From Pseudomonas sp. B33.4 (lineage in GTDB: Bacteria; Pseudomonadota; Gammaproteobacteria; Pseudomonadales; Pseudomonadaceae), in NCBI RefSeq assembly GCF_034555375.1, contig NZ_CP140706.1, positions 115,001 to 179,000 of the forward strand: a stretch of 64,000 nucleotides of DNA. The letters are read 5' to 3'. Each line of letters opens with the position of its first letter. Positions within the stretch are counted from its first letter, which is position 1. The notes under the pieces are model-generated. The model made no database searches, was not told the DNA's origin, and was given only the letters and a program-made list of their open reading frames with translations. Below, one piece after another: positions 11,850-19,800 of the stretch. Position numbers and translations under genes: made by a program.

Positions 11850-12317
11850 TTAAACAAACAGCCTCAGCACATTCCCCATCGCATCATCCGCAAACCCCTG
11901 CACAAAATCCTTGAACCCCGGCAGCGCTTCTTCTCCCCCCGAAGCCGGCTCGGCAATGATCGTCCACGTCGCCCGGGACTTGCCTGCGCCCAGCGCTTCC
12001 ACATTCATCGCCGCCCACAGATTCGCCACCCCTAGCGTGTTGTAAATCGTCGTCCAGGTCATGCTCCGCGCGTGTTCATCGCGGGAGTTGAGTTGTTCAA
12101 CCACCACGTTGCCGTCCTTGAAACATTTCTTGCGCAGCGAGGACACGCCCTCGCCGATTGTTTCGATGTGCGACAGCGCCGGAATGAAACGGTCGAAACC
12201 GGCGAAGTTGCCCACCACCGCCCAGACCTGTGCGGCGTCCGCCGGCACTTCTACCGATGACACAACGTGGCAGCCATGGGGGTTTTTGATCAGGGTGTCG
12301 GGTTGCAGATTGCTCAT
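11850..12317 (-). CDS. mgoD: MgoD/PvfD: SRPBCC (polyketide cyclase-like) protein
   Basis: The 155-residue protein belongs to the START/SRPBCC fold. Its pattern is typical of polyketide cyclase/dehydrase proteins: SSVEVPADAAQVWAVVGNFA near the N-terminus, WTTIYNTLGVANLWAAM in the middle and an amphipathic C-terminal helix. It is the last gene of mgoBCAD and follows mgoA after 23 nt with a good AAGGAG site. In the P. syringae mangotoxin-regulating operon, MgoD is required along with MgoA-C, but its exact step is not clear to me. The fold suggests binding of a hydrophobic intermediate. Confidence 0.88.
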   Translation of the reverse strand: MSNLQPDTLIKNPHGCHVVSSVEVPADAAQVWAVVGNFAGFDRFIPALSHIETIGEGVSSLRKKCFKDGNVVVEQLNSRDEHARSMTWTTIYNTLGVANLWAAMNVEALGAGKSRATWTIIAEPASGGEEALPGFKDFVQGFADDAMGNVLRLFV

Positions 12318-12340
12318 GGTATTGCTCCTTTTTTATTGCT

Positions 12341-15300
12341 TCAGATGAAGTTGATTTGTTTCAGGTAGTCGCAGCCGCGACGCAGCAGCGCCGGGGATTT
12401 CGGCGGGTAATGCGCGCCCATTTGCTGCACGCCGGCTTCAGCGTTGGCGTGGCCGATCAGAGAGATGTCGCCGATGTCTTCTTCAAAACCGTTGAGGTAG
12501 AAACCGAGCACGCCGAACAGCGCGTTGTCGGCATCGACCCGGCCCAGTTGCTGCTGCCAGTCGGCGACGCTGACCAGCGCGAACTCGCTGCCGGTTTCGC
12601 GGAACGAAGCGACGTAGGCGTCCCAGCTCAGCGGCTCGGGGTTGTGCAGGTTGAACACCGCCCGCTCGGGCGCATAACGGCTGGCGTGGAAGGCGATGAA
12701 ACGGGCGAGAAAGTCCACCGGCATCAGGTCGAAATTCAGCGCGAAGGCCGGCACCTGGCCGAGCTGGATCGAGCCTTTGAGCATCAGCATCAAGCGGTTT
12801 TTGTGCGGCTGACAAACGCCGCTCAAGCTGTTGAAGCTAATGTTGCCGGGGCGATACAGATTGACCCGAACGCCCCGTTCGCGCGCCCGTTCAAGGATGC
12901 GTTCAGCGACCCATTTCGACAGGTTGTAGCCGTTGCGAATGTAGATCGGTGGCGTCAGCGCGGCGGGCAGTTCCAGCACCCGTCCCGCATCATCGACCGT
13001 GCTTGAAGCCGACAGCGTCGAGACGAAATTGAAAACCTTTTTGCTCTGCCCTTCGCACAGGCGTAGCAGCGCGAAAATCGGCTCGACGTTGTCCGCCGCC
13101 AGCGACTCGTAATCAAGCACGTGATTGACGTTCGCGGCGTTGTGCACCAACGCGCCGAACTCACGATCCAGACGTTGATAATCTTCGTCGTTCAAGCCCA
13201 GCTGCGGACGCGTAATGTCTGCCGCGTAAACCCGCACCCGACTCAAATCCAGATGCTCCAGACGGTTTTCCCGCAGTGACTCGGCAAAGCGCTGCGCCGC
13301 CGTTTGCCCGCCGCCATCACGCACCATACACGCGACTTCGCTGGCGCCCCAACCGAGCAGCGCCTCGACGATGTGCACACCGACAAAGCTGTTGGCGCCA
13401 GTAACGATGACCTTGTGCACATCGCCCATGCTGCTGATCGGCAGCGGTTCGATGGCCAGTGCACGTTCGGCGTCGGCCATGGCCTGGGCGCTGAGCACCG
13501 CGTTGTCATCGGTGCCGCGCACCAGCGTTGCGAGTTTGATGATGGTCGGCAGTTCGATGAAGCGATTGATCGAAATGCTACGACCGAATTCCTCACGCAA
13601 ACGCAGCAACATCCGCGACAGCAGAATCGAATGGCCACCGAGATTGAAGAAGCTTTCGTCGGTGGAAATGTCACTGGTCGGCAACTCCAGCAATTCCGCC
13701 CAGATCTCCAGCAGCAGTGCTTCATCAGCATTAGCCGGCAGACATTTCGGCCCGCTGTCCTGCACGTTCACCGGCAGTTCCAGTAGCGCTTTGCGGTCGA
13801 CCTTGCCGTTGCTGGCGAACGGCATGTTCGGCAGCTCGGTCCACGCCATGGGTTGCATGTAGTCCGGCAAAAACTGTCGGGCGTGGGCCTTCAATGCGTC
13901 GCGCGCGGTGTCTGATTGCGGCTGGGCGAGGAAGGCCAGAATGCGCCGCTGACTGTCGATCACCACTGCCACTTGCCGGTACAACTGGCTCTCGCGCAGG
14001 CAGCGCTCGATCTCTTCCGGCTCGACCCGAAAACCACGGATCTTCACCTGATTGTCGCGACGTCCGCACAGCTCGATTCCGTGCTCGCCCCACTTGGCCA
14101 TGTCGCCGCTGCGGTAGGCGCGCAGCGTCTGCCCGTCCGGCAGATTCAAGGTCAGATAACGCTCGGCGGTCTGCTGTGGATTGTTCAGATAACCGAGGCA
14201 GACGCCGGGGCCGACGATGAACAATTCGCCGACGGTGTTCTGCGGCACCGGTTGCAAATCGTCATCTAGAATCAGCACCTGGCTGTTGGCGATCGGCGCG
14301 CCGAGGCTGCGGTTGCTGTCACCGGGTATCAGCTCACGCGCAGTGATCAGCACCGTGGCTTCGGTCGGGCCGTAAAGGTTGTGCAGCGTGCCCTGACGGG
14401 TCAGTTGCTCGATGACGAACGGCTCGCAGACATCGCCGCCGGTCATCACTTGCACGCCTTCCAGTTGCTCCAGCGGCAGGATGCTCAACAGCGCCGGCGG
14501 CAGGAACGCATGGGTCAGTTGCCGGCGGCGGATCAGCGCGATCAGTTGCAGCGGGTCACGCCGTTGGGTGTCGTCGGGCACCACCAGTTCGGCGCCTTCA
14601 AGCAGCGTCGGGAAGATATCGATCAGTGACGAATCGAAACTCAGCGAAGAGAACTGCAAGACCCGACTTTCGGCCTGCAACTGCACGTAATCGGCGTACC
14701 ACGCGGTGAAGTGCGCAAGGTTGGCCTGACTGAGCAATACACCCTTCGGATGCCCGGTCGTGCCCGAGGTGTAAAGCGCCATGCAGGGCGCCTCAAGTTT
14801 GGGTCGCTGGTGCATCAGCGGTTGGCTGAGATCCGCGTCAGCACTGTCGATACAGCTGACATCCAGCCCCGCAATGGTTGTGCTGAGTGGATGCTCGCCG
14901 TCATGCAGCAACAGCAACGCACCAGCGTTTTGCAGAATGTATTGCTGGCGCTGCAACGGATGGCTCGGCTCCAGCGGCAGGTATACCGCGCCGCTGCCGA
15001 GGATCGCCAGAATCGAGGCAAACAGCTCTGGGCTTTTCGGTAGGCAGATACCGACCACCCACGGTTGCGGATGTTGCTCGAGCAAAGGCAGCAAGCGCTG
15101 TTGAATCGCACGACTGTGGGTGTGCAGTTGCTGGTAGCTGAGCGACTGTTCGGCGAGGTGCAGCGCCGGCCGTTCGGCATGGTGGATCAAGCTCTGTTGC
15201 AGGCGCTCGATGACCGGAACCTGCGCCAGTTTCAGCAGCGCCGCATTCGCGGTGTCATTGAGGCGATGGACGTATGCCAGGCTGTCGAGAAACAGCAGGT

Positions 15301-15733
15301 TTTCCATCCGCTCGAAATCCGGCGCACGCACAGATCCGGCCTGCTGAAGATACTCAGCGTCACGGGAGAAGCGGCTGACCAGCAACGCCACTTCGTCCAC
15401 CACCTGCATCAGCACCCGTTGCCGCAGGGCCTGACCGTTGCCGGACGGCTCATCGGCAATCGGTACACGACTGATCAGTGTGGAGCCGAGGAAACACAGC
15501 AGATCGAGTGACGGCAAGCCGCCAAGGCTCTGCACGCCAACACCCAAACGCAGATGCAGATGCGGGATGGCGCAGAAGTCGCCAGCGCCAATGAAGCCGT
15601 CATCGATGATCAGATCCATCGTCGATGCCGCCACGCCGCTGCGCTGCAATGAGTGCCCGTGTTGTTCCAGTTCCTGCGCCAGGTCGGTCATGGCCTGGCT
15701 GGCGCCAATCAGCAAAATGTCGAGACGTTTCAT
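12341..15733 (-). CDS. mgoA: MgoA/PvfC: nonribosomal peptide synthetase, A-T-reductase
   Basis: This is a 1130-residue one-module synthetase. An N-terminal region of about 175 residues carries no motif I recognise. The adenylation domain follows: A3 LYTSGTTGHPKG at 320-331, A4 with Asp367, A5 YGPTEA near 454, A7 YRSGD near 540, A8 GRRDNQVKIRGFR and catalytic Lys646 in NGKVDRKAL. The thiolation domain has FFNLGGHS with Ser702. The thioester reductase begins TGANSFVG (778-785) and carries YNLSK. It activates an amino acid (leucine in the leudiazen model, valine for fragin/valdiazen) and releases it reductively. GAGGAGG before ATG 15733 fixes the start; a longer frame to 15925 runs into mgoC. 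It is the core of the mgo/pvf operon. Confidence 0.93.
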   Translation of the reverse strand: MKRLDILLIGASQAMTDLAQELEQHGHSLQRSGVAASTMDLIIDDGFIGAGDFCAIPHLHLRLGVGVQSLGGLPSLDLLCFLGSTLISRVPIADEPSGNGQALRQRVLMQVVDEVALLVSRFSRDAEYLQQAGSVRAPDFERMENLLFLDSLAYVHRLNDTANAALLKLAQVPVIERLQQSLIHHAERPALHLAEQSLSYQQLHTHSRAIQQRLLPLLEQHPQPWVVGICLPKSPELFASILAILGSGAVYLPLEPSHPLQRQQYILQNAGALLLLHDGEHPLSTTIAGLDVSCIDSADADLSQPLMHQRPKLEAPCMALYTSGTTGHPKGVLLSQANLAHFTAWYADYVQLQAESRVLQFSSLSFDSSLIDIFPTLLEGAELVVPDDTQRRDPLQLIALIRRRQLTHAFLPPALLSILPLEQLEGVQVMTGGDVCEPFVIEQLTRQGTLHNLYGPTEATVLITARELIPGDSNRSLGAPIANSQVLILDDDLQPVPQNTVGELFIVGPGVCLGYLNNPQQTAERYLTLNLPDGQTLRAYRSGDMAKWGEHGIELCGRRDNQVKIRGFRVEPEEIERCLRESQLYRQVAVVIDSQRRILAFLAQPQSDTARDALKAHARQFLPDYMQPMAWTELPNMPFASNGKVDRKALLELPVNVQDSGPKCLPANADEALLLEIWAELLELPTSDISTDESFFNLGGHSILLSRMLLRLREEFGRSISINRFIELPTIIKLATLVRGTDDNAVLSAQAMADAERALAIEPLPISSMGDVHKVIVTGANSFVGVHIVEALLGWGASEVACMVRDGGGQTAAQRFAESLRENRLEHLDLSRVRVYAADITRPQLGLNDEDYQRLDREFGALVHNAANVNHVLDYESLAADNVEPIFALLRLCEGQSKKVFNFVSTLSASSTVDDAGRVLELPAALTPPIYIRNGYNLSKWVAERILERARERGVRVNLYRPGNISFNSLSGVCQPHKNRLMLMLKGSIQLGQVPAFALNFDLMPVDFLARFIAFHASRYAPERAVFNLHNPEPLSWDAYVASFRETGSEFALVSVADWQQQLGRVDADNALFGVLGFYLNGFEEDIGDISLIGHANAEAGVQQMGAHYPPKSPALLRRGCDYLKQINFI

Positions 15734-15746
15734 GTCGACCTCCTCA

Positions 15747-16676
15747 TCAAACCAGGTAGTCACGCAAGGCGTGCTGCACGCAGGGCGTGTCGAGCAGCGA
15801 GCTGTTGTGGAAGAACTTGACGATGTTGCCCACCAGCGGGTGGTGGCGATTGATCGGGAACGCCAGTCCGGCCATCTCGTCCCTGAGCGAGCGCCGTGTG
15901 GCCTCGCTGACACGCAGTGCGTCAATCAGGCGCAGGTCGAAGGTTTTCTGGATGTCGTTGGTCAGGTAATGGCCGATGAACACCGGCAGGATTTGCGCGA
16001 TGGTTTCGCGATCCGCCACGCTGGCGGTGTGCCAATAGATGCGCACCATCCGCGCCCAGAAGCTCGAATGACGACCTTCATCGAGCAGGTGATCGGCCAT
16101 CAGGCCTTTGATCGACGGCTTGACCGTGTCGTCGCGGGCGAACGCCGCCACATCACCGGTCACGGTATTTTCGGCGATGGCCACGCAAACCAGTTCCACC
16201 GCGCTGCGCAGGTGCTCGGGCGCCAACGCTACGGCAGCAGGAATGGCCCGGCTCAGTTCGATTTCATCGGGCAACTGAATCGGTTCGATACCGGTCATCG
16301 CCACCGTTTGCTGCATGAAATCCATCGCCACCAGCGCGTGGTAATCCTCGTCGACCACCACAGTCATCGCGTCGTAACGACAGGCAAACGGGAAGGCCAC
16401 GGCGAAGCGATTCTTGGCGATGCTGCGCGCGGTTTTATCGACGATCTCGGTCTCGAAAATCACCACATCGTTGATGAATTTGTACAACGTCTGCACCAAG
16501 GCAAAATCACGCTGCTGCGGACACTCGCGCAGGAAAGTTTCGCTGAGCACCAGTGGTTGGCGGCTGAGCGGGTAGATCAGCCGCTCGTCGTCTTCGAGCA
16601 CGCGTCGCGGGCGAGTGCGGATGGTCGCGCGGTTTTCCCAGGCATCGGCAAACGATTGATAGTCGGCGGCATTCAT
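15747..16676 (-). CDS. mgoC: MgoC/PvfB: AurF-like diiron N-oxygenase
   Basis: The 309-residue protein resembles p-aminobenzoate N-oxygenase (AurF). Likely metal-binding Glu/His stretches include [28 protein letters not shown] and [13 protein letters not shown], with a conserved C-terminal [17 protein letters not shown]. The family oxidises amines with a diiron centre. In mgo/pvf/ham clusters it helps to build the N-N bond of the diazeniumdiolate. Its ATG (16676) overlaps the mgoB stop as ATGA, and mgoA starts 13 nt after its end. This indicates one transcript and coupled translation. Confidence 0.9.
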   Translation of the reverse strand: MNAADYQSFADAWENRATIRTRPRRVLEDDERLIYPLSRQPLVLSETFLRECPQQRDFALVQTLYKFINDVVIFETEIVDKTARSIAKNRFAVAFPFACRYDAMTVVVDEDYHALVAMDFMQQTVAMTGIEPIQLPDEIELSRAIPAAVALAPEHLRSAVELVCVAIAENTVTGDVAAFARDDTVKPSIKGLMADHLLDEGRHSSFWARMVRIYWHTASVADRETIAQILPVFIGHYLTNDIQKTFDLRLIDALRVSEATRRSLRDEMAGLAFPINRHHPLVGNIVKFFHNSSLLDTPCVQHALRDYLV

Positions 16677-17449
16677 TGGGCCACCTCCGCCAATGGTTCG
16701 CGCATGCTCAGGCGCAGGCCGTCCCACAAGGCGATACGGCTTTCCACGGCGGCGATGGCGCTGGCGTAGACCTCGGCCTGGCGCTGCGGATCGCCGGCGA
16801 CCAGACGCTCGAGAAGGTGCTCCGCCGCCGGGCCGTGGTCTTCGGAGTCGACTTCGATGTGGCGTTCCAGGTAATAGCGGAAGGTCGGCGCCTGCTCGAT
16901 ACCGATGCCCCAGTCGTCGAGGATGCGCTGGAACATGGTCGGGATCACGCTCTCGCGGCCATGCAGAAACGCCGCCGCCACACTGTGTCCCGGTGCATGC
17001 AGGGCGGTACGCAAGGTGTCGCGGACAAACTGCGCGGCGGCCGGATCAACCTCGACGCTTTGCAGCGCGACGTCATAGCTCACACCTTCCTGTTGCAGCG
17101 CGACAAAGCGCTCCACGGCGGTGGTATTCGCGCCGATTTCGCGCATGGCATCCAGGTACAACTCGAAATGGCTGTAATGCCCTTCGGTCAGACGATCGTC
17201 CGATTCTTCGCCGAGAACGATCTCGTTGATCAACCGGGCGGCGTGAGGATCGCGCGGCGGCAACCACGGCAACCGCGTGCAGGTCAGCTCCTGCTGCAGG
17301 CGTTTGGTCAGCGACATGAAATCCCACACGGCAAATACGTGGGTTTCCATGAAACGTTGCAACACCGATAACGAAGTGATCTCGGAAAAGATCGGGTGAA
17401 TGCTAAGTTCGGCTTTTTTCAGGGCGAGTTGGTTCTTATTGGGCATCAT
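16673..17449 (-). CDS. mgoB: MgoB/PvfA: haem-oxygenase-like (DUF3050) oxidase
   Basis: The 258-residue protein begins [20 protein letters not shown] and matches the DUF3050 family, a haem-oxygenase-like fold now grouped with diiron oxidases. Candidate metal ligands lie in [33 protein letters not shown] and [12 protein letters not shown]. It is the first gene of mgoBCAD. AGGA 4 nt before the first of two adjacent ATGs (17449, 17446) marks the start. The frame is open to 17587, but that extension is not family-like. The GGA lies in the ribosome site, which would suit Rsm-type control under GacA. That is only an inference, based on known Gac control of mgo in P. syringae. Confidence 0.9.
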   Translation of the reverse strand: MMPNKNQLALKKAELSIHPIFSEITSLSVLQRFMETHVFAVWDFMSLTKRLQQELTCTRLPWLPPRDPHAARLINEIVLGEESDDRLTEGHYSHFELYLDAMREIGANTTAVERFVALQQEGVSYDVALQSVEVDPAAAQFVRDTLRTALHAPGHSVAAAFLHGRESVIPTMFQRILDDWGIGIEQAPTFRYYLERHIEVDSEDHGPAAEHLLERLVAGDPQRQAEVYASAIAAVESRIALWDGLRLSMREPLAEVAQ

Positions 17450-18185
17450 GATGTCCTTTATCGTTGATGTTGAATGGAACTGTTCTGGCAACTGCGCAAA
17501 CAATGAAACGACGACTTGCTGGTTTTTTCGGCGAACGACAGCCTTTCTTTCTGCAAGATAAGTACGGCGCTGATATAGCGCTGACATGCCTGCCCATAAA
17601 GCGCTGCTGCTGTGCCGCAGGCATTGGGCCGCTGCCGAAGTGAACGGTGAAGTTCACACTTGGCGGGGAAAAACTAATACACCGCCAAAGTGTTTAACAA
17701 GTATATTTTCAATTATTTTAAGTTGGCTGTTTTTTGAAGTTGAGTAATACCGATAAAATTTCTGGCGGAAGTTTTATTTGGGCGTAGAAGCTCCTTTCGG
17801 CGAATAACGGCCAAAATTGATCGACAAGAGTGAATGCCTCACTCGAAGCAACTTTCCAGTAATAAGAGTTGAATGATTTAAAAGGGCGGAAGTTGGCCGT
17901 GACCCCGCGCCATGACTTCCTTTTTCCCGTGGCAAGGCTCCTTCCGTAGGTTCCTGGTGCGGGGACTGCGCCGTCAGGACGGCGCGTCGCCCGTTCTTTA
18001 TGGGGTTGGCCGTTCAAGAGTGCGGGTAAATGACCGCCACGGCTATTACCGATTCGTCACCGGCAAGGTGCAATTTCGGACTCAGCGGCGCAGGGAGGTT
18101 AGAGCGGGCACGCGGATCCGCCCACCCGAGGGCTGGCAGATCGCTTGGGGATTTGTAAGCGGGTGATTCGCGGGCAGCTACGCGT
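17450..18185. other. 736-nt spacer upstream of mgoB, no convincing gene
   Basis: The mgoB-proximal part (about 17640-17900) is clearly AT-richer than the genome around it and probably holds the mgo promoter. It contains an inverted repeat, CACTTGGCGG (17657-17666) with CCGCCAAAGTG (17682-17692), about 210 nt before mgoB. The sequence GGCGGAAGTT appears twice (near 17762 and 17884). The distal half (about 17900-18180) is GC-rich. Short open frames occur there but none has a family match or a ribosome site that I can defend. Confidence 0.55.
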
Positions 18186-18896
18186 TCAGCGCGCGGCTTG
18201 GCGGCTTTGTGCGGCGGGGGTGGCGAGATAGCGGGTAATCACCTCGACGCCCCGATTGAGGTGTTGCTCAAGGAGTTTGATCGACCGGTCGGTGTCGCGA
18301 TCCTGCACCGCTTGCAGCATCGCCCGGTGATCGTCCTGGGACAATTTGCCCAGACCCATGGCCTCAAGGTTGAAACGCAGGAAGCGTTCCTCTTCGTTGA
18401 GTCCGTCTTCGACCAGCCGCAGCAAGCGTTTGTTGGGCGCTTTGCTGTACAGGGCCATGTGGAACAGACGGTTGAGCCGGCCGATTTCCGTGTAGTCGTG
18501 TTGCGCCTCCAGCTCATCGATGTAAGCCGCCGCGCGTGCGTGATCGGCAGCGGTCAACAGCGGAACCGACTGCCGCATGGCTTCGGATTCGAGCAGGATG
18601 CGCAACTCGTAGGTTTCAGTGGCATCGCCCTGAATCAACGGCGCAACCACTGCGCCTTTATGCGCAGTAACGCTGAGCAGTTCCTGGGCTTCGAGCTGGC
18701 GCAGGGCTTCGCGCACCGGCATGCGGCTGACGCCGAACAGATCGGCCAGATCCTGCTGACGCAGGGCGGTGCCGCAGGGCAGGCGCCCATCGAGGATTGC
18801 CGAGCGCAGGGTTTCTTCGATCACTGAACGGGCCAGATGCGCAGGAATCGGTCCGTCGACTTTAATGCTGTGCAGCGGTTTGGGCTTCTGTGTCAC
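18186..18896 (-). CDS. GntR-family transcriptional regulator, FCD (FadR) subfamily
   Basis: The protein has about 236 residues. An N-terminal winged helix-turn-helix (ILDGRLPCGTALRQQDLADL, then FGVSRMPVREALRQLEAQEL) is followed by an all-helical FCD ligand domain. Possible metal-binding residues are in NRLFHMALY and the LSQDDHRAML segment. FCD regulators sense small acids or sugar acids. I chose GTG 18896 because AGGG lies 9 nt upstream and a perfect palindrome at 18923-18936 then sits in the promoter. GTG 18941 would place that palindrome inside the gene. The neighbours are mgoB (same strand, 736 nt away) and divergent lapG. No target can be assigned from context. Confidence 0.88.
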   Translation of the reverse strand: MTQKPKPLHSIKVDGPIPAHLARSVIEETLRSAILDGRLPCGTALRQQDLADLFGVSRMPVREALRQLEAQELLSVTAHKGAVVAPLIQGDATETYELRILLESEAMRQSVPLLTAADHARAAAYIDELEAQHDYTEIGRLNRLFHMALYSKAPNKRLLRLVEDGLNEEERFLRFNLEAMGLGKLSQDDHRAMLQAVQDRDTDRSIKLLEQHLNRGVEVITRYLATPAAQSRQAAR

Positions 18897-18922
18897 GACT
18901 ACGCACCCTGTATGTCGGCCTG

Positions 18923-18936
18923 ATTTGGATCCAAAT
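18923..18936. promoter_or_regulatory. palindromic operator candidate for the GntR regulator
   Basis: ATTTGGATCCAAAT is a perfect 14-bp palindrome, 27 nt before the chosen GTG start. TTGG/CCAA-type dyads are common binding sites of FCD-type GntR proteins, so autoregulation is likely. Confidence 0.55.
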
Positions 18937-19093
18937 GACACTAGTGATTGCTCTACAGGTTGTCAAACCTTGTAAAACATTGCGCTGGCAACTGAAGTTT
19001 AGCGTGCCGCAGATGATCTCATGGTGCCATTGTTTTTTGCCGGGCTAAGCTTCACCATCAAACGCTTTCCTTCCTGCCCTCTGGAAACCTGCT

Positions 19094-19786
19094 GTGGCGG
19101 TACGTTTCGTGATCCCTCGGACGCTGCGCTGGCTAGGCTGCGCATTGTTGCTGGCCGGCATGATGCTGGGCGGCCTGCATGCCGATTGGGATTTTTCCGC
19201 GATCAGCCGCAAAGCCACGGCACTTTACGGGCCACTGGGCGCCGGCCAGCAGCGTATCGATGCCTGGCAGAACCTGTTGGCCACGCAGAAACAGGTCAGC
19301 GAAATGGAAAAGCTCAAAGTGGTGAACCTGTTCTTTAACAAACAGGTGCGCTACGTCGAAGACATCGACCTGTGGCACGAGGTCGATTATTGGGAAACCC
19401 CCATCGAAGCGCTGTGGAAGGGCGCCGGTGACTGCGAAGACTACGCGATCGCCAAGTATTTCAGTCTGCGCCACCTCGGGGTTTCCAGTGACAAGCTGCG
19501 CATCACCTATGTCAAAGCGTTGCGCCAGAACCGCGCGCACATGGTCCTGACTTACTATGCCACCCCCGATGCCATGCCGTTGGTGCTCGACAGCCTGATC
19601 GACCCGATCCAGCCGGCGTCGCAGCGAACCGATTTGCTGCCGGTCTACTCTTTCAATGCCGAAGGTCTGTATTTGCCGGGGGCCAAGGGCAACAAGAAGG
19701 TCGGTGATACCAAACGCCTGTCACGCTGGCAGGATGTCTTGAAGAAAATGCAGGCCGAAGGTTTCCCGGTCGAGACGACTAACTAG
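19094..19786 (+). CDS. lapG: LapG: periplasmic calcium-dependent cysteine protease
   Basis: This is a 230-residue transglutaminase-like cysteine peptidase (BTLCP). A signal sequence at about residues 10-30 sends it to the periplasm. The catalytic triad reads Cys114 in GAGDCEDYAIA, His149 in NRAHMVL and Asp166 in VLDSLID; the acidic residues flanking Cys114 match the Ca2+-binding positions of the family. LapG cuts LapA at its TAAG site and so releases the adhesin. It is held inactive by LapD at high c-di-GMP. The start is GTG; an in-frame stop at 19046-19048 rules out a much longer form. lapD follows after 14 nt. Confidence 0.97.
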   Translation: MAVRFVIPRTLRWLGCALLLAGMMLGGLHADWDFSAISRKATALYGPLGAGQQRIDAWQNLLATQKQVSEMEKLKVVNLFFNKQVRYVEDIDLWHEVDYWETPIEALWKGAGDCEDYAIAKYFSLRHLGVSSDKLRITYVKALRQNRAHMVLTYYATPDAMPLVLDSLIDPIQPASQRTDLLPVYSFNAEGLYLPGAKGNKKVGDTKRLSRWQDVLKKMQAEGFPVETTN

Positions 19787-19800
19787 GAGCACGCGCTCAG

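Noticed and set aside
15734..15925. 64-codon upstream extension of mgoA
   Set aside because: It overlaps mgoC, while GAGGAGG directly precedes ATG 15733.
17718..18166. Two small open frames (99 and 84 codons) in the mgoB-GntR spacer
   Set aside because: There is no ribosome site, no family resemblance and they overlap each other on opposite strands.
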